Below are positions 30,054 through 42,045 of a stretch of DNA of 64,000 nucleotides, piece after piece. Every line of letters begins with the position of its first letter. Position 1 is the first letter of the stretch. Under the pieces are notes generated by a model. The model made no database searches. It worked only from the letters and a program-made list of their open reading frames with translations, and was not told where the DNA came from. The translations under genes were made by a program, and so were the position numbers. Source of the stretch: Schizochytrium sp. TIO01 (lineage: Eukaryota; Sar; Bigyra; Thraustochytrida; Thraustochytriidae); NCBI GenBank assembly GCA_004764695.1, contig SMSO01000014.1:2121148-2185147 (forward strand), written 5' to 3'.

Positions 30054-32420
30054 TTCCTTGACCCTTGAGCGTTGCATTCAACAGGACACTGCCGCTCTTG
30101 AGGATTTATAGACGCGAGAAGCAGCGGAAATAAGCAACACCAAAATAGTAAGATTTATGTACTCACTTTGGGTTTCAACTATTTACTACTTTGAGAAAAG
30201 ATAAGTCCATATTCTCCAAACTTTTGGAGTATCCTGATTGTGAAATGAATGTTTAAATATTTAATCTAGATATACGTCTTCGACGTTAATGCGTTAGTTC
30301 GTGGTGCAGAAGGTAAGTATTGGACACTGTTAGGGGACACAAATTAAATTGCAGAGTCATTGGCCAAAGTTGGATCATGAACAAACCAAGGCCGCTCAAA
30401 GAATCAAACTTTCAGGTCTTTTGAGCGACGGTAGGTTCATATTGGCTCAAGACGTTGTCCACACGCTAACCCTCAATATTGCTAAATCCAATCGAATGAA
30501 TGGACACAGTTTTGCAAGAGTTATCGGCGTCCGTTTGGAAGCCTTGAAAGCATAAGTGTCGTGGTTGTGAATCTAAGATAGCCGAAACCTAAAACTAGAC
30601 AAACACATTTACTAGAATTACGTCTTGTGAAGTCCATATTGGTAGTCGAAAAGATATGTTAAACTACCCCTCTTCAATTGTATTGAGTACAGATCAGGTA
30701 CTTGTCTCTTAGGTGTCACAGGGATCAACCTTTTAGGAATTCATCTCCAGGGACAACACCATGGTTAAAGGATGAAAGTATGAGGATTGACGAAGGTTCA
30801 TTATATATCGGCTTCTAGGGTTTGTGGTTTGGGTTTGTGATTTGTTGTGATCAAGTCGAATTCCAAGGAAAACAGATTCCTATTTTATTAGGAAATTTTG
30901 CAAGACTTTATCTGTATTACTAATTGTCGAAGGGGTCTGAGTTGACTCAATTTTTAACCACCAACTTTGCTTACACCATACTTGACCAATTAGAAACATA
31001 TTTACACTTTTGGTTTTTCGAGCATTCTTCTCCGCAAACACGCTCATGAATTTATTTTATTCCTGTGAATTCTGATTTATTAGGACTTACAGAGGTATGC
31101 CAAGAACCTCAGCAGTGCGTTCGTTGTCTGCATATTCATTGGGGTGGGGGTTTCAGCAAATTTCTTTAGTAGATAACCTATCGGTGTTAAATTATTGCAA
31201 TTATAACTTTAATATTACACACGAATATGAGACAGGTACCAATCTTTCAGAATAACTTGGCGAATTTAAGTTATTTTTTTTGCGGCATATTGCTCTCCAT
31301 AATTCTACATGAGCTTCTGACTCTGTTTCTACCGAAGGATGAATCTTAGCAAGCTGGAAAAAATTAAATGCAGGGTTTCTGAATGTGGGCGTGGGGTTAT
31401 GCTTTATACCTGCCTTGATTCTTTGAATTGACTATAGTAGACACGAAAATTGTATTTAGTTTAGTGACGTCTATCAGATAAACTTTAAAGGGGGATTCTT
31501 GAAACTGATTCCTCATCACCTGTTTATATCATCGAAACGCTGATTGTCAGTCCTGATCAAACTAGAGTTTGATTGAGCAAGGTGAGGCTTACAGCTTGAA
31601 GACAGCAGTGGAAAGTCTTAGATATGAGGAATGAAGCTAATGTCAAAAACTGTAGTGATAAGCAAACTTTAAAAGTTCCATTTCAGAGGATATTATAATC
31701 CTTTATATATATATGAAGCGTTATGAACTTTGCAATATTGTGATATGTTAAATGTTCCCATTTATATACACAGCCACTACTTTTGGGTTTGGCTAGTATC
31801 ACATCCTTCTGTTACGCATGTATGCCAGACACACTTTAAGTATAAGAAGCAGTCAATTAAACGCATACATATTCTCTTACGCACATCTGGTTGCCCTTGG
31901 GACTAAACCGGAATCGGCAAGGAAACGTAGTAAACGTAGTTTATAAGATTGCAGCACTTTGTTGTTCTTAAATTCTTGATTTCTGGGAATGTTACTGCAA
32001 ATACGAAAATTTAAATATTTTAAACCATTATTCTGTTGGGTAGAAGACAATCATTGTTCATGTAAATCTCTTGTCTTTTATGTCCATACTGGAGATGTGA
32101 CAAAGTGGTTCCGCATACTTCAATTGAAACGATATTTTGAATGAAACTACAATATTTCAAGTAAGGTAGTTTCTTTAATTTGCCTATCCTCGTTTTGGAA
32201 AGCCTATTGTGTGAAATATAGGTGAAAATTAAAAAGTAGTTAGGTTTGCACAAGGATAGCTGTGACTTTTGCGCAATGTTTTTGATCTAATCTGAGAGAT
32301 ACCTGTGCTTTTGGTTGATTGAGATAAAACTACGTAGCAGAAAGCATTATTTAAGTTGAGCTATGATAAACACGTTTCGACAAGTTGAATTGAGTAGATC
32401 CGGAAATATTGATATAAGTG
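30054..32420. other. AT-rich region without recognisable genes
   Basis: A 68-codon frame at 30349-30555 (SHWPKLDHEQTKAAQRIKLS...) is protein-like but begins at TTG. GTAAGT at 30313 and TTGCAG ending at 30354 just before it could be a 42-nt intron, but the upstream frame does not join cleanly. The rest shows no gene, repeat or RNA. Confidence 0.4.
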
Positions 32421-33035
32421 TTACAGATTGCTGATGTTTGTACAGGTAGACATATCAGAGTCATCATCGTCGGGAACGTGACGTGAAGTACTCAAACCTG
32501 AGTAACTTTGTCTATAAATATCGACGTTCCCAATTGATTTGCCGTTTGGCTGTACAAAAATGTGTGCCGAAGTGAATGTTTGCCCAGCTTCAACTTCATG
32601 CTGGTGGAGCTGGAATTGGCTTTGCTCAATCAAAGACGTTTCAGAGACAGTGGCTACTGTATCAATGTCTTTCTGTGCTAGAGAATCAACTACACCACTG
32701 AAAACGGGCAAATTGATGGTTGCTCGCATGCGATGTTGCCTTGGCTCTCGTTTGCGACTGAGCTTGCGGTTCTCATAGAATGATGAGATCACTGTTGGTT
32801 TTACAAATGTGTGCGATGCACTGTGAATGTGATGATTTGATTGCGTGTGAATATGTGTTGTTGCGTCATGCAGAGGCAAAACATTCCTTTTCAAAATTGG
32901 GACCACGGGCGCTGAGCCTGCCCGGGTCTTGTTGCTGTTAGAGGAGAATCGCATGTTACAACTAGTGGCTTGCAATGCCATTGCTGTAGCGATTGGATCA
33001 AAATCGTGGGGAGAGAGAATACTGCTGACACTCAT
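32421..33035 (-). CDS. hypothetical protein, 204 aa
   Basis: An uninterrupted frame with codon use like the neighbouring genes and no overlapping strong frame. No family is recognised. It is rich in Ser/Thr/His (TTHIHTQSNHHIHSASH), has a basic patch (YENRKLSRKREPRQHRMR) and ends in an acidic DDDDSD followed by a short tail. It has no signal peptide or membrane segment, and its composition suggests much disorder. It stands alone at the left edge of the repeat-rich, gene-poor stretch. Confidence 0.5.
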   Translation of the reverse strand: MSVSSILSPHDFDPIATAMALQATSCNMRFSSNSNKTRAGSAPVVPILKRNVLPLHDATTHIHTQSNHHIHSASHTFVKPTVISSFYENRKLSRKREPRQHRMRATINLPVFSGVVDSLAQKDIDTVATVSETSLIEQSQFQLHQHEVEAGQTFTSAHIFVQPNGKSIGNVDIYRQSYSGLSTSRHVPDDDDSDMSTCTNISNL

Positions 33036-34210
33036 TCACTTTCGTTCGTGGAAACTATTTGTGTGCCTCTCTCTGCTTGCGAACTTCCTCGGCAGATCCT
33101 CTTGCGATCTTTCACTACGCCACTTTATATTTACTACCTTTCGGAGTATGTGATGCAGTTATTTCGAGCGTCGAGACCGTCTTTACTGTTTACAAGCAAG
33201 CTTCGCAGATGCCGTCTGGTTGGTGCCTCCAAGCTCAGAGCTAGTATCTGGATTTCAGTACCTCACCTCGTGATCAAAAATGTGCGTTGCGCAGACGCCC
33301 AGTAAAATCTTTTAAATGCCCCGACCCACGTGTGGCGGTTGATTCGCTTTGGTCTTTCAAATCAATCCAAGGCGCACCCGATGTAGGCAGGCAGGCAGGC
33401 AGGCACGTGAGTAGCAAAAGAACGAGGCCGGTTCGGTTGGGCCAAGCTTCTTTGGTTTACCACGTGAACAATTTGAAGGAGGCACCAAGAGGAGGGAGTC
33501 GCAGTCCTAATCAACGCAATCCCCTTTTCGCTGCAAGCAGCAGCTGCGTCCGTTCGCAGTTAGTCGTTGCGAGGTTGAGCTGAGTTGGGTAGCTAAGCAA
33601 GAGAGAAGAGTGGTCAGCCGGCTAGCACTTCGCCAGCGGCCGCCGCGTTCCAAGCGACGCTAGCTACCGATCGACCACTGCGATCGACCGAGGAAGGCGC
33701 AACTGGCCTCGATTGGGGTTTTGCTGCCTCGAAAGAATCGTCGAGTGGCTATTTTCTTTTTTCTTTTCTTTTTTCCTTTCTTTTCAATTAAAAGCGCTAA
33801 AAACAGACCAACAAAAAACTGCCCTCCTTTTTTAAACAAAGACTTAAACACTTAAACGAAAAATAAACTAAAAGACAAAGTCGAGATTGAAAAAATGGTT
33901 GTTGAATTGAAAAGAACAACCTAGGTTTTAAAGAAGCTTTCAATAAAAAGTAGGTCTGCTTCTTATTGCAGCTGGGTTGCGAAAGAAGGATAAAGGGCGA
34001 AAGGTTCGACTCGCTGGAATAATAATAAGAAAAATAAAAGTCAAATGGAAAGAAAGTTTACATTCCTTCGTTTTGTTAATACTCCGTCTTAATCTTGCTG
34101 ATTAAATGAATCTCATCTTGAATTATGAGTGAAAAGAAAGGACGAACGATTTTTTAGGGTAAAGTACATGAAAAGTCTCTCTTAGGAAGAGGAAAGAGGA
34201 CTTCCAAAAG
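33036..34210. other. intergenic region
   Basis: Upstream of the 204-aa gene. It contains a short (GGCA)5 run at about 33385-33405 and a GC-richer stretch to about 33680, then AT-rich sequence. TTATTGCAG near 33970 is splice-acceptor-like. No gene is recognised. Confidence 0.4.
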
Positions 34211-34396
34211 ATGAAGGGGGCAATTGATTGGGCAGAGTTCACGAAAGAGATTATTAAATGTTGCTCCCACGCAAAAATGATCCTTGGTCATATCGCTATA
34301 TTCGTTGGTTTATGGGGTTTTGCACGCCATACTGCATATCGAGGGTTCCAAACCACTATGAACTGCGCAGCTCTAGCCTCAAAGATTAAGGCATGA
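34211..34396 (+). CDS. small predicted membrane protein, 61 aa
   Basis: MKGAIDWAEFTKEIIKCC... has one likely transmembrane helix (MILGHIAIFVGLWGFA, about 23-38) flanked by a charged amphipathic head and a basic tail ending KIKA. That is the shape of small mitochondrial inner-membrane subunits, but I cannot name one. A purine-rich leader precedes the ATG. Its length leaves chance occurrence possible. Confidence 0.35.
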   Translation: MKGAIDWAEFTKEIIKCCSHAKMILGHIAIFVGLWGFARHTAYRGFQTTMNCAALASKIKA

Positions 34397-34504
34397 GTCT
34401 TTGCTTGCATGCATTTTCTTTCTTTCGTTCTTGAGATCAGACTTTCTACAATTCGAATTATGAAAACTAAAGAATATTAACCATTTTATTTTCAAAAGAT
34501 AGAA

Positions 34505-34699
34505 AAGTAAGTAAGTAAGTCTCTTGAGCCTCCCAATAAGTAAGTAATTCTAAGTCTCCCAATAAGGAAGTAATTCTGAGTCTCCCAATAAGTAGGTAAT
34601 TCTAGGTCTCTAAGTAAGTAAGTCTTTTCATAAGAAATAAAGTGTAATAAGTAAGTAAGTAAGCCTCTAGGTAAGCAAATAAGTAAGTAAGTAAGTAAA
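34505..34699. repeat. AAGT-based array with a 26-bp higher-order unit
   Basis: TCCCAATA recurs at 34531, 34557 and 34583 (26-bp spacing) inside stretches of AAGT/AAGTAAGT units that continue to about 34699. Confidence 0.85.
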
Positions 34700-35228
34700 G
34701 GAATGAATAACGAATGAACGAATGATATTTATTGTTATCGTTACTATCACGTATCTATGAAAACCTGCTATCGCTATCGTACCCATACAATACACCACCA
34801 ATGAACAGAAAAGAAAGAGCCCCTTTCATTTCATTTCAACCCAACACACCAAAAGGCAGTACTCCAACGGCAATAACTAAAACTAAACTAAACAAAACTA
34901 AACTAGAATATCTCCATCTCATTGGGCACACGCAAATCAGTACATCCGAGTTTCTCATGCCTAGTTTCGATTCATCTATCCATCCATCCACCTACGAACA
35001 GAAGTGGACCTATGTAAGTAAGTAACCAAGTCCCGGCTTCGTCTCGATCGAGGAGACGATGATTTTTTCGAGGTAAGACGCAAAGGTGCGATCCCGTCGC
35101 GTTTCCCAGCAAACCTAAATGCCAACTACAAATAATTTGGTATCGGGAATGATAAACGGGGCTGCAAAACAAACAAATCAACAAATCAACAAATCAACAG
35201 ATAAACAGAAATAGAAAAATAAATATAC

Positions 35229-35265
35229 ATACATACATACATACATATGTACATACATATACATC
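35229..35265. repeat. (ATAC)n microsatellite
   Basis: ATAC/CATA units with a few interruptions. Confidence 0.8.
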
Positions 35266-36748
35266 ACACTCGAGGAGACTCGTTTCCGTGGACTCGTTTA
35301 CTGATCGTTGAGGCTTTTGGTTTGGAGGAAAGTTTCCGTACCAAAGCTGCTGGAATCAATAAGAGCTTTCGAGTCTTCTTTTATTTTCACATCAAGGATC
35401 GCAACTGCCATCATCTCCTTCCTTCCTTCCTCCTTCTTCCCTATTTTTTTAAAAAAAATTTGTTCAAAGTTGATTGTTCAATTCTTTTCAAGGCCTCCGC
35501 TTTCGCTTCCGCTTCCGCTTGCGGGCTTCGCGTGTAAACAAATATGCACCATGCGCTCCTGCTTCTCATTCCAGCAACCGATCCCTCAGCGCAGCGGCAG
35601 AGAGGCCACGAAAAGGCTTCGAAGCCCATCAATGAACCATTCACGATCCCAATTGACCTCGCTCTGCATACGTACACCCCCGCCAACGGAGACTCTGAAC
35701 GCATTCATCGAGAGGCATCATAACTTTGCAAGCAAGTTTTGTCCCTTTTCTTCTTGTTGTTTATTGATCTATTTTCTTTGATTAAACAAGAAAAAGAAAA
35801 AGAAAAAGAAAAGAAAGAGAATTGCGAAATAGGGTCTTATGAAGATAGATAGATCGTACGAAAGGCGGCGTAAATCTTTTGGGATGCCCTCTGGTTCCGA
35901 GCTCACAACATGCCCTCAAAAGAGAGAGGTTCTGGGCACTGTCTTTTGCTCTCTCTTTGGAGAATTGCGGTGCAGTTCTGAGCATTCTGCACTCAAAGAC
36001 TCGCGACGCTTAAGTAGGTCCGAGCGCTCCCTTCTCTTTCAGTCAGTTGGTTCATACAAAATCTTTGCCGTTTATGTGTTTCGTTGCTTTTTGCTTTTTG
36101 CTTTTTTCTTTTTTCTTTTTTCTCTTTTTATTTTATTTTAATTAAATCATTTAATTAAAATAAAAAGCTTGAAACCAGAAGAGGAATGGATATAATACTG
36201 AGTAACGTGTCGCCGCGCTTCTTTTCATTTCCCCGACTCGACCTATGTTCAATCATTGCTTCTCTTCTTTTCAAAGGGTCTTGCTCTTTCCAAAAGCATG
36301 CACCTTGTGGTACCTACTCGCAACATATTGAACCGAGGGCAACATATGCGACTACTACTGAGGAGCAAATGAATGACCCAGCAAATGAAACTTTAAAAAT
36401 GGAGGATTGAATGAATGAATAAATGAATGAATTAGTTGAACACAAGCAGTTTGAGACCCAGAAAGCCTCGCGATGCGGCCTCTATCTATCGACGTCGAGG
36501 CTGCAAAGGGCCTATGCGGGAGAGGCAGTTAGTTAGCTGCCCTCTTTCGCTTACATCTGCTGAGGCTTCTTTCGATGGACGGTCTTTTTCCACGGCCTCT
36601 TGTTTCTCTATTCTTGTTTCTCTATGCTGCAATACATCAATCAATACATCAATCAATACATCGATCAATCAACTAATCACAGCTCTGACTCGCGGAGGAA
36701 GCCTCCAGCGTAGCCTCAATGTATTTGACTTTTGATTGACTGACTGAT

Positions 36749-36750
36749 TT

Positions 36751-36798
<48 letters not shown>

Positions 36799-36799
36799 T
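36749..36799. repeat. (TTTC)12-13 microsatellite
   Basis: An uninterrupted TTTC array. Confidence 0.95.
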
Positions 36800-38156
36800 T
36801 TGTATCGCATTAAAAGATCAAGAGAAAGAAGCAGCTGAGGAGGATGAGGAGGAGGAAGACAGGTACAAAATAACGTTCCAGACCAGAATCGAAGCGAATG
36901 AGACAAAACGCGCCGGAACAGAAGAATATATTGCATTTATTTGCAAGCAACAGCCACGACAAATGGGTCAACGAAAGAATTAGTGAAAGAAAGAATAAGT
37001 GCGAATAGGCGAGTGAATGAATGAGCGAACGAATGAATTAGTTGAATACAAGCCAGTTTGAGACCAAGGCTCGACTGGCACTCACTTGATCACTCAATTA
37101 TTCGTGTCACTGTCGACGGTACCAAAGTAACCGCAACTTCCTCGTTGAGGCGCGCGCCCCAAACTAAGAAGAAATCAATTGATGGCGCTGCATTGTATGT
37201 TGTAAGGTGCTCAGTATCCATTCATTTCATTGCGCAACAACGAGAGATTTATGATTATTGTTATGATTATAATTAGTACATTATAATATACATTTTGGGG
37301 GGGTGCTTTACTTTTACTTTACTTTTTTCTTTCTCCTTGTAAAGTGTACACAAAAGTAAAGTAACCAGCTCAAGAAATCGGCAATCAATGAGCTTCTGCT
37401 AGCTTGCTGTAACCTCGAACAAGCAAAGCAGCACTCTGGCGACAGCGCGAAAGCCGCAGCATCTCCAAAGAGAGACGCTGTAGCGATGGTTGTAAAGCAG
37501 CTGCGTCGTCTTATATGTGCCCTTGCCTTCACTCTGCCCAGAACTTCGCCCTTTACGAGCAGGTTTCTGAAAACCAACTTACATTGAATGTATACATTCA
37601 AGGAATGTATGAATGAATGAAACAAACAAACACTGAGTAAGTAGATTAGGTGAAGAAACAGGTAATCCAGAGGCAGTAGGTACTTAAGTGCTCCGCTCTT
37701 CTGAGCAGTTAGTGGGATCGTGAGGAGGGAAACGCGCGTTTTCCTCCATAAAAAGACAGACTCGATTGATGATGGAGGTTTGTCTTATTATTTAAAATAA
37801 TATTTGTTATTACTTCATTATCACAACAAGAGTATTTTAAAATAGTAACAATAATATCTGATATGCTATTATTTACTATTGGGGTCCTGAGTAGATTAGA
37901 TTCTCTGGGGCTACGGAAGCCTTTCCAGACTTTGGCGAATCTGGGCTCCTCAGAGATCTCCCGCTTTTCGCCACCTATGATTGATATGCTTGCCATTGCA
38001 CCGCTTTCATTCGCCTGTAAAAAGCGAAACGACAGCTTTTCAACATCCTCTGCAACCTTCAACACACAGCCTAATCGGAGCATTACTCTTTGTGTGCCAA
38101 AGCCTAAAAAAAATCAAGGATGACGGACGAACAAACAACTTCGAACAAACAACTTC

Positions 38157-38400
38157 AAACAAACAAACAAACAAACAAACAAACAAACAAACAAACAAAC
38201 AAACAAACAAACAAACAAACAAACAAACAAACAAACAAACAAACAAACAAACAAACAAACAAACAAACAAACAAACAAACAAACAAACAAACAAACAAAC
38301 AAACAAACAAACAAACAAACAAACAAACAAACAAACAAACAAACAAACAAACAAACAAACAAACAAACAAACAAACAAACAAACAAACAAACAAACAAAC
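38157..38400. repeat. (AAAC)61 microsatellite
   Basis: 61 uninterrupted AAAC units (244 bp), flanked on the left by imperfect AACAAAC/AACTTC units. All six-frame readings are artefactual (KQTN or CLFV strings). Confidence 0.97.
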
Positions 38401-38806
38401 AAATAAACACGCCTATTTCTTACGCTAAACCCTAGTACTCAGAAACGACGTAGCACTACCCATATTCTTAAAAAATATAAAATAGGTACGTCCTAGCTTT
38501 TTAAAACGTGGAAAAGACCTCTCGGCACGCAAAGTAAATGACGAGTGAGGAGTGAACTTATTCTTTTATTCAACTGCATGACATCATTCTATTTTAATTA
38601 AGGAAAATAATATAAAACGAATGAAAAGAAGACTAACACGAGCAGTCTTGTCAATCAAACAAAATACGGAAATCAACCGTTCAATTACTCACTCACTCAC
38701 TCACTCTTTCACGAAATCAAGCGATGAATAGCAAAGCAACAGAGCGCGCTTACAAAAAGCAAACTAACTGTTCATGAGCTACTGCTGGAAGCAGCAGAGC
38801 GGAGCC

Positions 38807-38807
38807 A

Positions 38808-38838
<31 letters not shown>
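38807..38838. repeat. (AAAG)8 microsatellite
   Basis: Eight AAAG units. Confidence 0.9.
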
Positions 38839-39031
38839 GAAGCTGCTGCAACACGGACTCGGAGGGAGCGTCTGCTCCGTCCAGGCTCGCGCTTCCCTCT
38901 CCGCAACGGCGTTCGCGTTTTCAACCCTGCTCCTTCGCAGCTTCGCAGCTTCGTTTTGGTCGATTCACTGGCATTGATTGATGTATTGGTTAATTGATTG
39001 ATAGATTAATTGACCAAGCCTTCTGACGATA

Positions 39032-39075
39032 ATTCATTCATTCATTCATTCATTCATTCATTCATTCATTCATTC
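39032..39075. repeat. (ATTC)11, left arm of an inverted microsatellite pair
   Basis: Eleven ATTC units; the reverse-complement motif GAAT forms an array 130 bp to the right. Confidence 0.95.
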
Positions 39076-39204
39076 GCCTATTCCCGCCTATGATCACAGA
39101 TCTCGACTCGAAACAGATAGGCCTTTCTTTGGACATTGAAACCATCTGTGCTTCCTTTGACTGATCGCTGTCTGTCTGTTGGACCGCCTTCGTAACGCGT
39201 GACC

Positions 39205-39232
39205 GAATGAATGAATGAATGAATGAATGAAT
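39205..39232. repeat. (GAAT)7, right arm of an inverted microsatellite pair
   Basis: Seven GAAT units, complementary to the ATTC array at 39032-39075. Single strands could fold into a 28-bp stem with a loop of about 130 nt. Confidence 0.95.
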
Positions 39233-40807
39233 ATCCGTACGCTCGTGTACACAATCTTCGTGTCTGCACCGCAATCAGGCAGCGAGAGCTCGAAGAGAGC
39301 CGCCTCGAGAATAAAGAGAGACATCTTCATAGAAACCCCTTTTCAGATGGGGTTCGAGCAGCATTGTAAACTACCTACCTTGGGCTGCAATAGGGAAGAA
39401 GAGCCCAACGAACTACGAAGGTACTACTGCTGCTACTAGTACATATCACTTACTCCCTTCCTGGCATCGCTTCCTCGCGCTTTACTTACAGCGAAGTGGA
39501 GATTAGAGGACAAAGCTGACTTATTAAGAGAACAAAACAAAGACTCTGAGATAGCGGGAGATGATCTGATTGATCAGTGGCAGCAAAGCCACGCAAGGTT
39601 CTTCTTCTCAGAGAACTTTGGGGGTTTTCTTCAACAACATTCCTGTTTATGGGTGTTATTATTGCTGTTGTTTCCTCAAGCGGACCTCTTCTTCTGCGAT
39701 GGAAAAGCATCAACGAAAATGGACGGGGCTGGAGCCTCCTCGCACACTCCATCAATGTAGAGTGTGCTCTGACTGGCACGCCGCACTTTTGAGCAGCATT
39801 AGGGCGGTTTGTCTGACAGACTCAGTCAGGCAGTCAGGTAATAGTTCTTCGTGTCAGTCCTTACAAAGTTATTTTCTTAAAGCGCGGGGCGGCTTCTCCA
39901 TGTTCCAAAACCAGGTCAAGTCAACTCGCATCAGGGAACGCACAAGAACACGGCCTCCTCCACAAGGCTCCTAACGCGTGCGTAGGAGGTGCTAGCTATC
40001 TAAAGACCACGAAGTTGAAGAACGAGTTGGAGATAACAGGCTTGAAAAACGAGGAGAGAAACGAGAGAGGCAAGCGTTCGTGGAATCAAAACAAATAGTT
40101 GCTTTAGTGTTTTTTTAAAAAATATATTTTTTAATTATTTTTTAAAAATAAAAAAATGAACTGTTTGAAATGTTTTATTTTAAAAGAAGTTCAAAGAACA
40201 GACATGGATAAAAAGCTGATTTATTTGTCGCCATTATTGAGAATACGAATATTAATTGTCCTCGTCATAGTTGTAACGACGAAGATATGGAATCGCAATT
40301 CTGTGATGAGATCGAAGAGATAGGTACATCATGGAGAGGACCAAAAGCTTCGTTTATACCTTATTCAAAACCCATCCATTATACAGTTAGAATCGAATAG
40401 AAAAGAGAAGACTATTATACTGGACTATCTGAATAGACTATCAGAATAGATTATTCAAATCGACTAGAATAGACTAGAATAAATTATATATTATTTAAGT
40501 AGAACTTACTAAGATGCGACATGCTAAACTATAATTTACCAAAATAAAAAGGGAGTTTCGCCTTCCTCGTGATTGCGTTGCGCTCGATCAAATTCGCTGT
40601 TGCATCTGCAAACTTACCGTTCCATGGCCCCAGCAAAGCTGCCCAAACTCACGAAAGCCAATCGAGAGAAAGCCATCCTTTGCGCCATATCCAGCGCGCG
40701 CTGCCTCAGCCGCGACATCGATGACGCAGGAGGGAGACCGTCTGACTGACTACCGACCTGTTGTCTGTTTGGTCCCATCATTGCTCAACCTTAGTTAAGG
40801 TCTGTCG

Positions 40808-41078
40808 TTTGTTTGTTTGTTTGTTTGTTTGTTTGTTTGTTTGTTTGTTCAAGTTTATTTATTTAGTTAAGATTATCCAATTGTTTATAAAATGTTCAAG
40901 TTTATTTGTTTGTTTCTTCAAGTGTATTTATTTGGTTAAGATTGCCAGATTGTTTATTACATGTTCAAGTTTGTTGGTTTGTTTGTTTGTTCAAGTTTTT
41001 TTGTTCGTTCTTGTTTATTTATTTGTTTCTTCAAGTGTATTCATTTGGTTAAGATTGCCAGATTGTTTATTGTATGTT
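40808..41078. repeat. (TTTG)10 followed by a diverged minisatellite
   Basis: Ten TTTG units (40808-40847) lead into three diverged copies of a TTCAAGTGTATTTATTTGGTTAAGATTGCCAG-type unit, with AAGATT anchors at 40869, 40938 and 41051. The unit itself contains TTTG/TTTA tracts. Confidence 0.85.
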
Positions 41079-41358
41079 TGTCCTGAGTGGGAAAACATCG
41101 TAGGACCATTTGAAAACGCCAATCCATCGCACGAGCCAATTAATGAGTCACCGCGCCTGGGGCCTAGGAGTTGACATGACCCGAGCGAGGAGGCCTCAGT
41201 GCGCCTGGAGCGTTGAGATGTCCCGTATGTATGTGGGCGGCAACGGACTCGCTTTGGAGCGAGCGCGCCCAAGTCCCTGAATGCGCTGGAGTGATTCTGC
41301 TCCTTTGGCCGGGTCCCTCGGCCCGTCGTGGGCTGGGGATGCTGGAGGTCCGTGCGTG

Positions 41359-41385
41359 AAGGAAGGAAGGAAGGAAGGAAGGAAG
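41359..41385. repeat. (AAGG)n microsatellite
   Basis: About six AAGG units followed by AAGT units. Confidence 0.9.
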
Positions 41386-41767
41386 TAAGTAAAACCCTCG
41401 CCTCGTCGAGCCTGGGACCGCCATCCTGAAGAAGACATCCTCGAGGGGCGGGCTGATGGACTGCGAGCAAGCAAGTCTCTGTGCGCTAGCTTTCGTCTTT
41501 GCGGTGCGTGTGGATCCATGCGCATTGCAGGGAACGTTGGATTTTGCAAGCACCGCAAACCCAGCTGTGCCCACCCGCCTGGAGGGAGGGCTTTCCGTCT
41601 GCAGAACCGATCGATCGGTGGATCGACGGATGGATCAATTCAATTCGTCAGCCCGTTCATTTTTTTGCCCATCGATGTGCAATTCTGCTCGCTCGCGCTA
41701 AGTTTGTGCAGCGACTCCACTTGACGAAGGACCCTCCTCCGCGCTGCTTCTTGCAGAGACGCCGGCG

Positions 41768-42045
41768 CTATCGATTCGTCTGGCGGGCGTGGAGGTCAAC
41801 CGAGGTGGGCCTTTGCGAGAGAACCGTCTGTGCCTTTTCCTTCGCGAGAGCGAACGGGCAATCTCGAGGAGACTCAGTCGAACCCGTTGGCTCATCCTTC
41901 GTTGAGCTGCTTTTTTCAGCATCGATAACAACTGCTTCAGCATCAATAACAACTGCTTCAGCATCGATAGCGATGCCTGTGTCAGTCAAACTCGAAGTCT
42001 GCTCATCGTATGGAAATGCATACCCATTGGGATCTATGCGGTCAA
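41768..42045 (-). pseudogene. coding-like minus-strand exon or gene fragment
   Basis: The frame reads VDRIDPNGYAFPYDEQTS, then a sevenfold-periodic acidic stretch (two copies of AIDAEAVV-type, 21-bp units at 41917-41975), then STKDEPTGSTESPRDC to a stop at 41768. It has no start codon, but ATGCAG at 42046-42051 (minus strand) could be a splice acceptor that opens the frame in phase. A 21-bp, frame-preserving repeat is what coding sequence tolerates. No family is recognised. It may be an exon of a spliced gene, a relic or chance. Confidence 0.25.

Noticed and set aside
30313-30354. 42-nt GTAAGT...TTGCAG intron before a 68-codon frame
   Set aside because: The upstream sequence does not supply an in-frame start or open frame, so the pairing is probably chance.
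34505-34640. Regularly spaced 26-bp units that might suggest a CRISPR-like array
   Set aside because: Units abut without unique spacers, and the setting is eukaryotic; it is a minisatellite.
37981-38428. Long open frames on both strands reading KQTN or CLFV repeats
   Set aside because: They are translations of the (AAAC)61 array; any tetranucleotide array without stops gives such frames in every phase.
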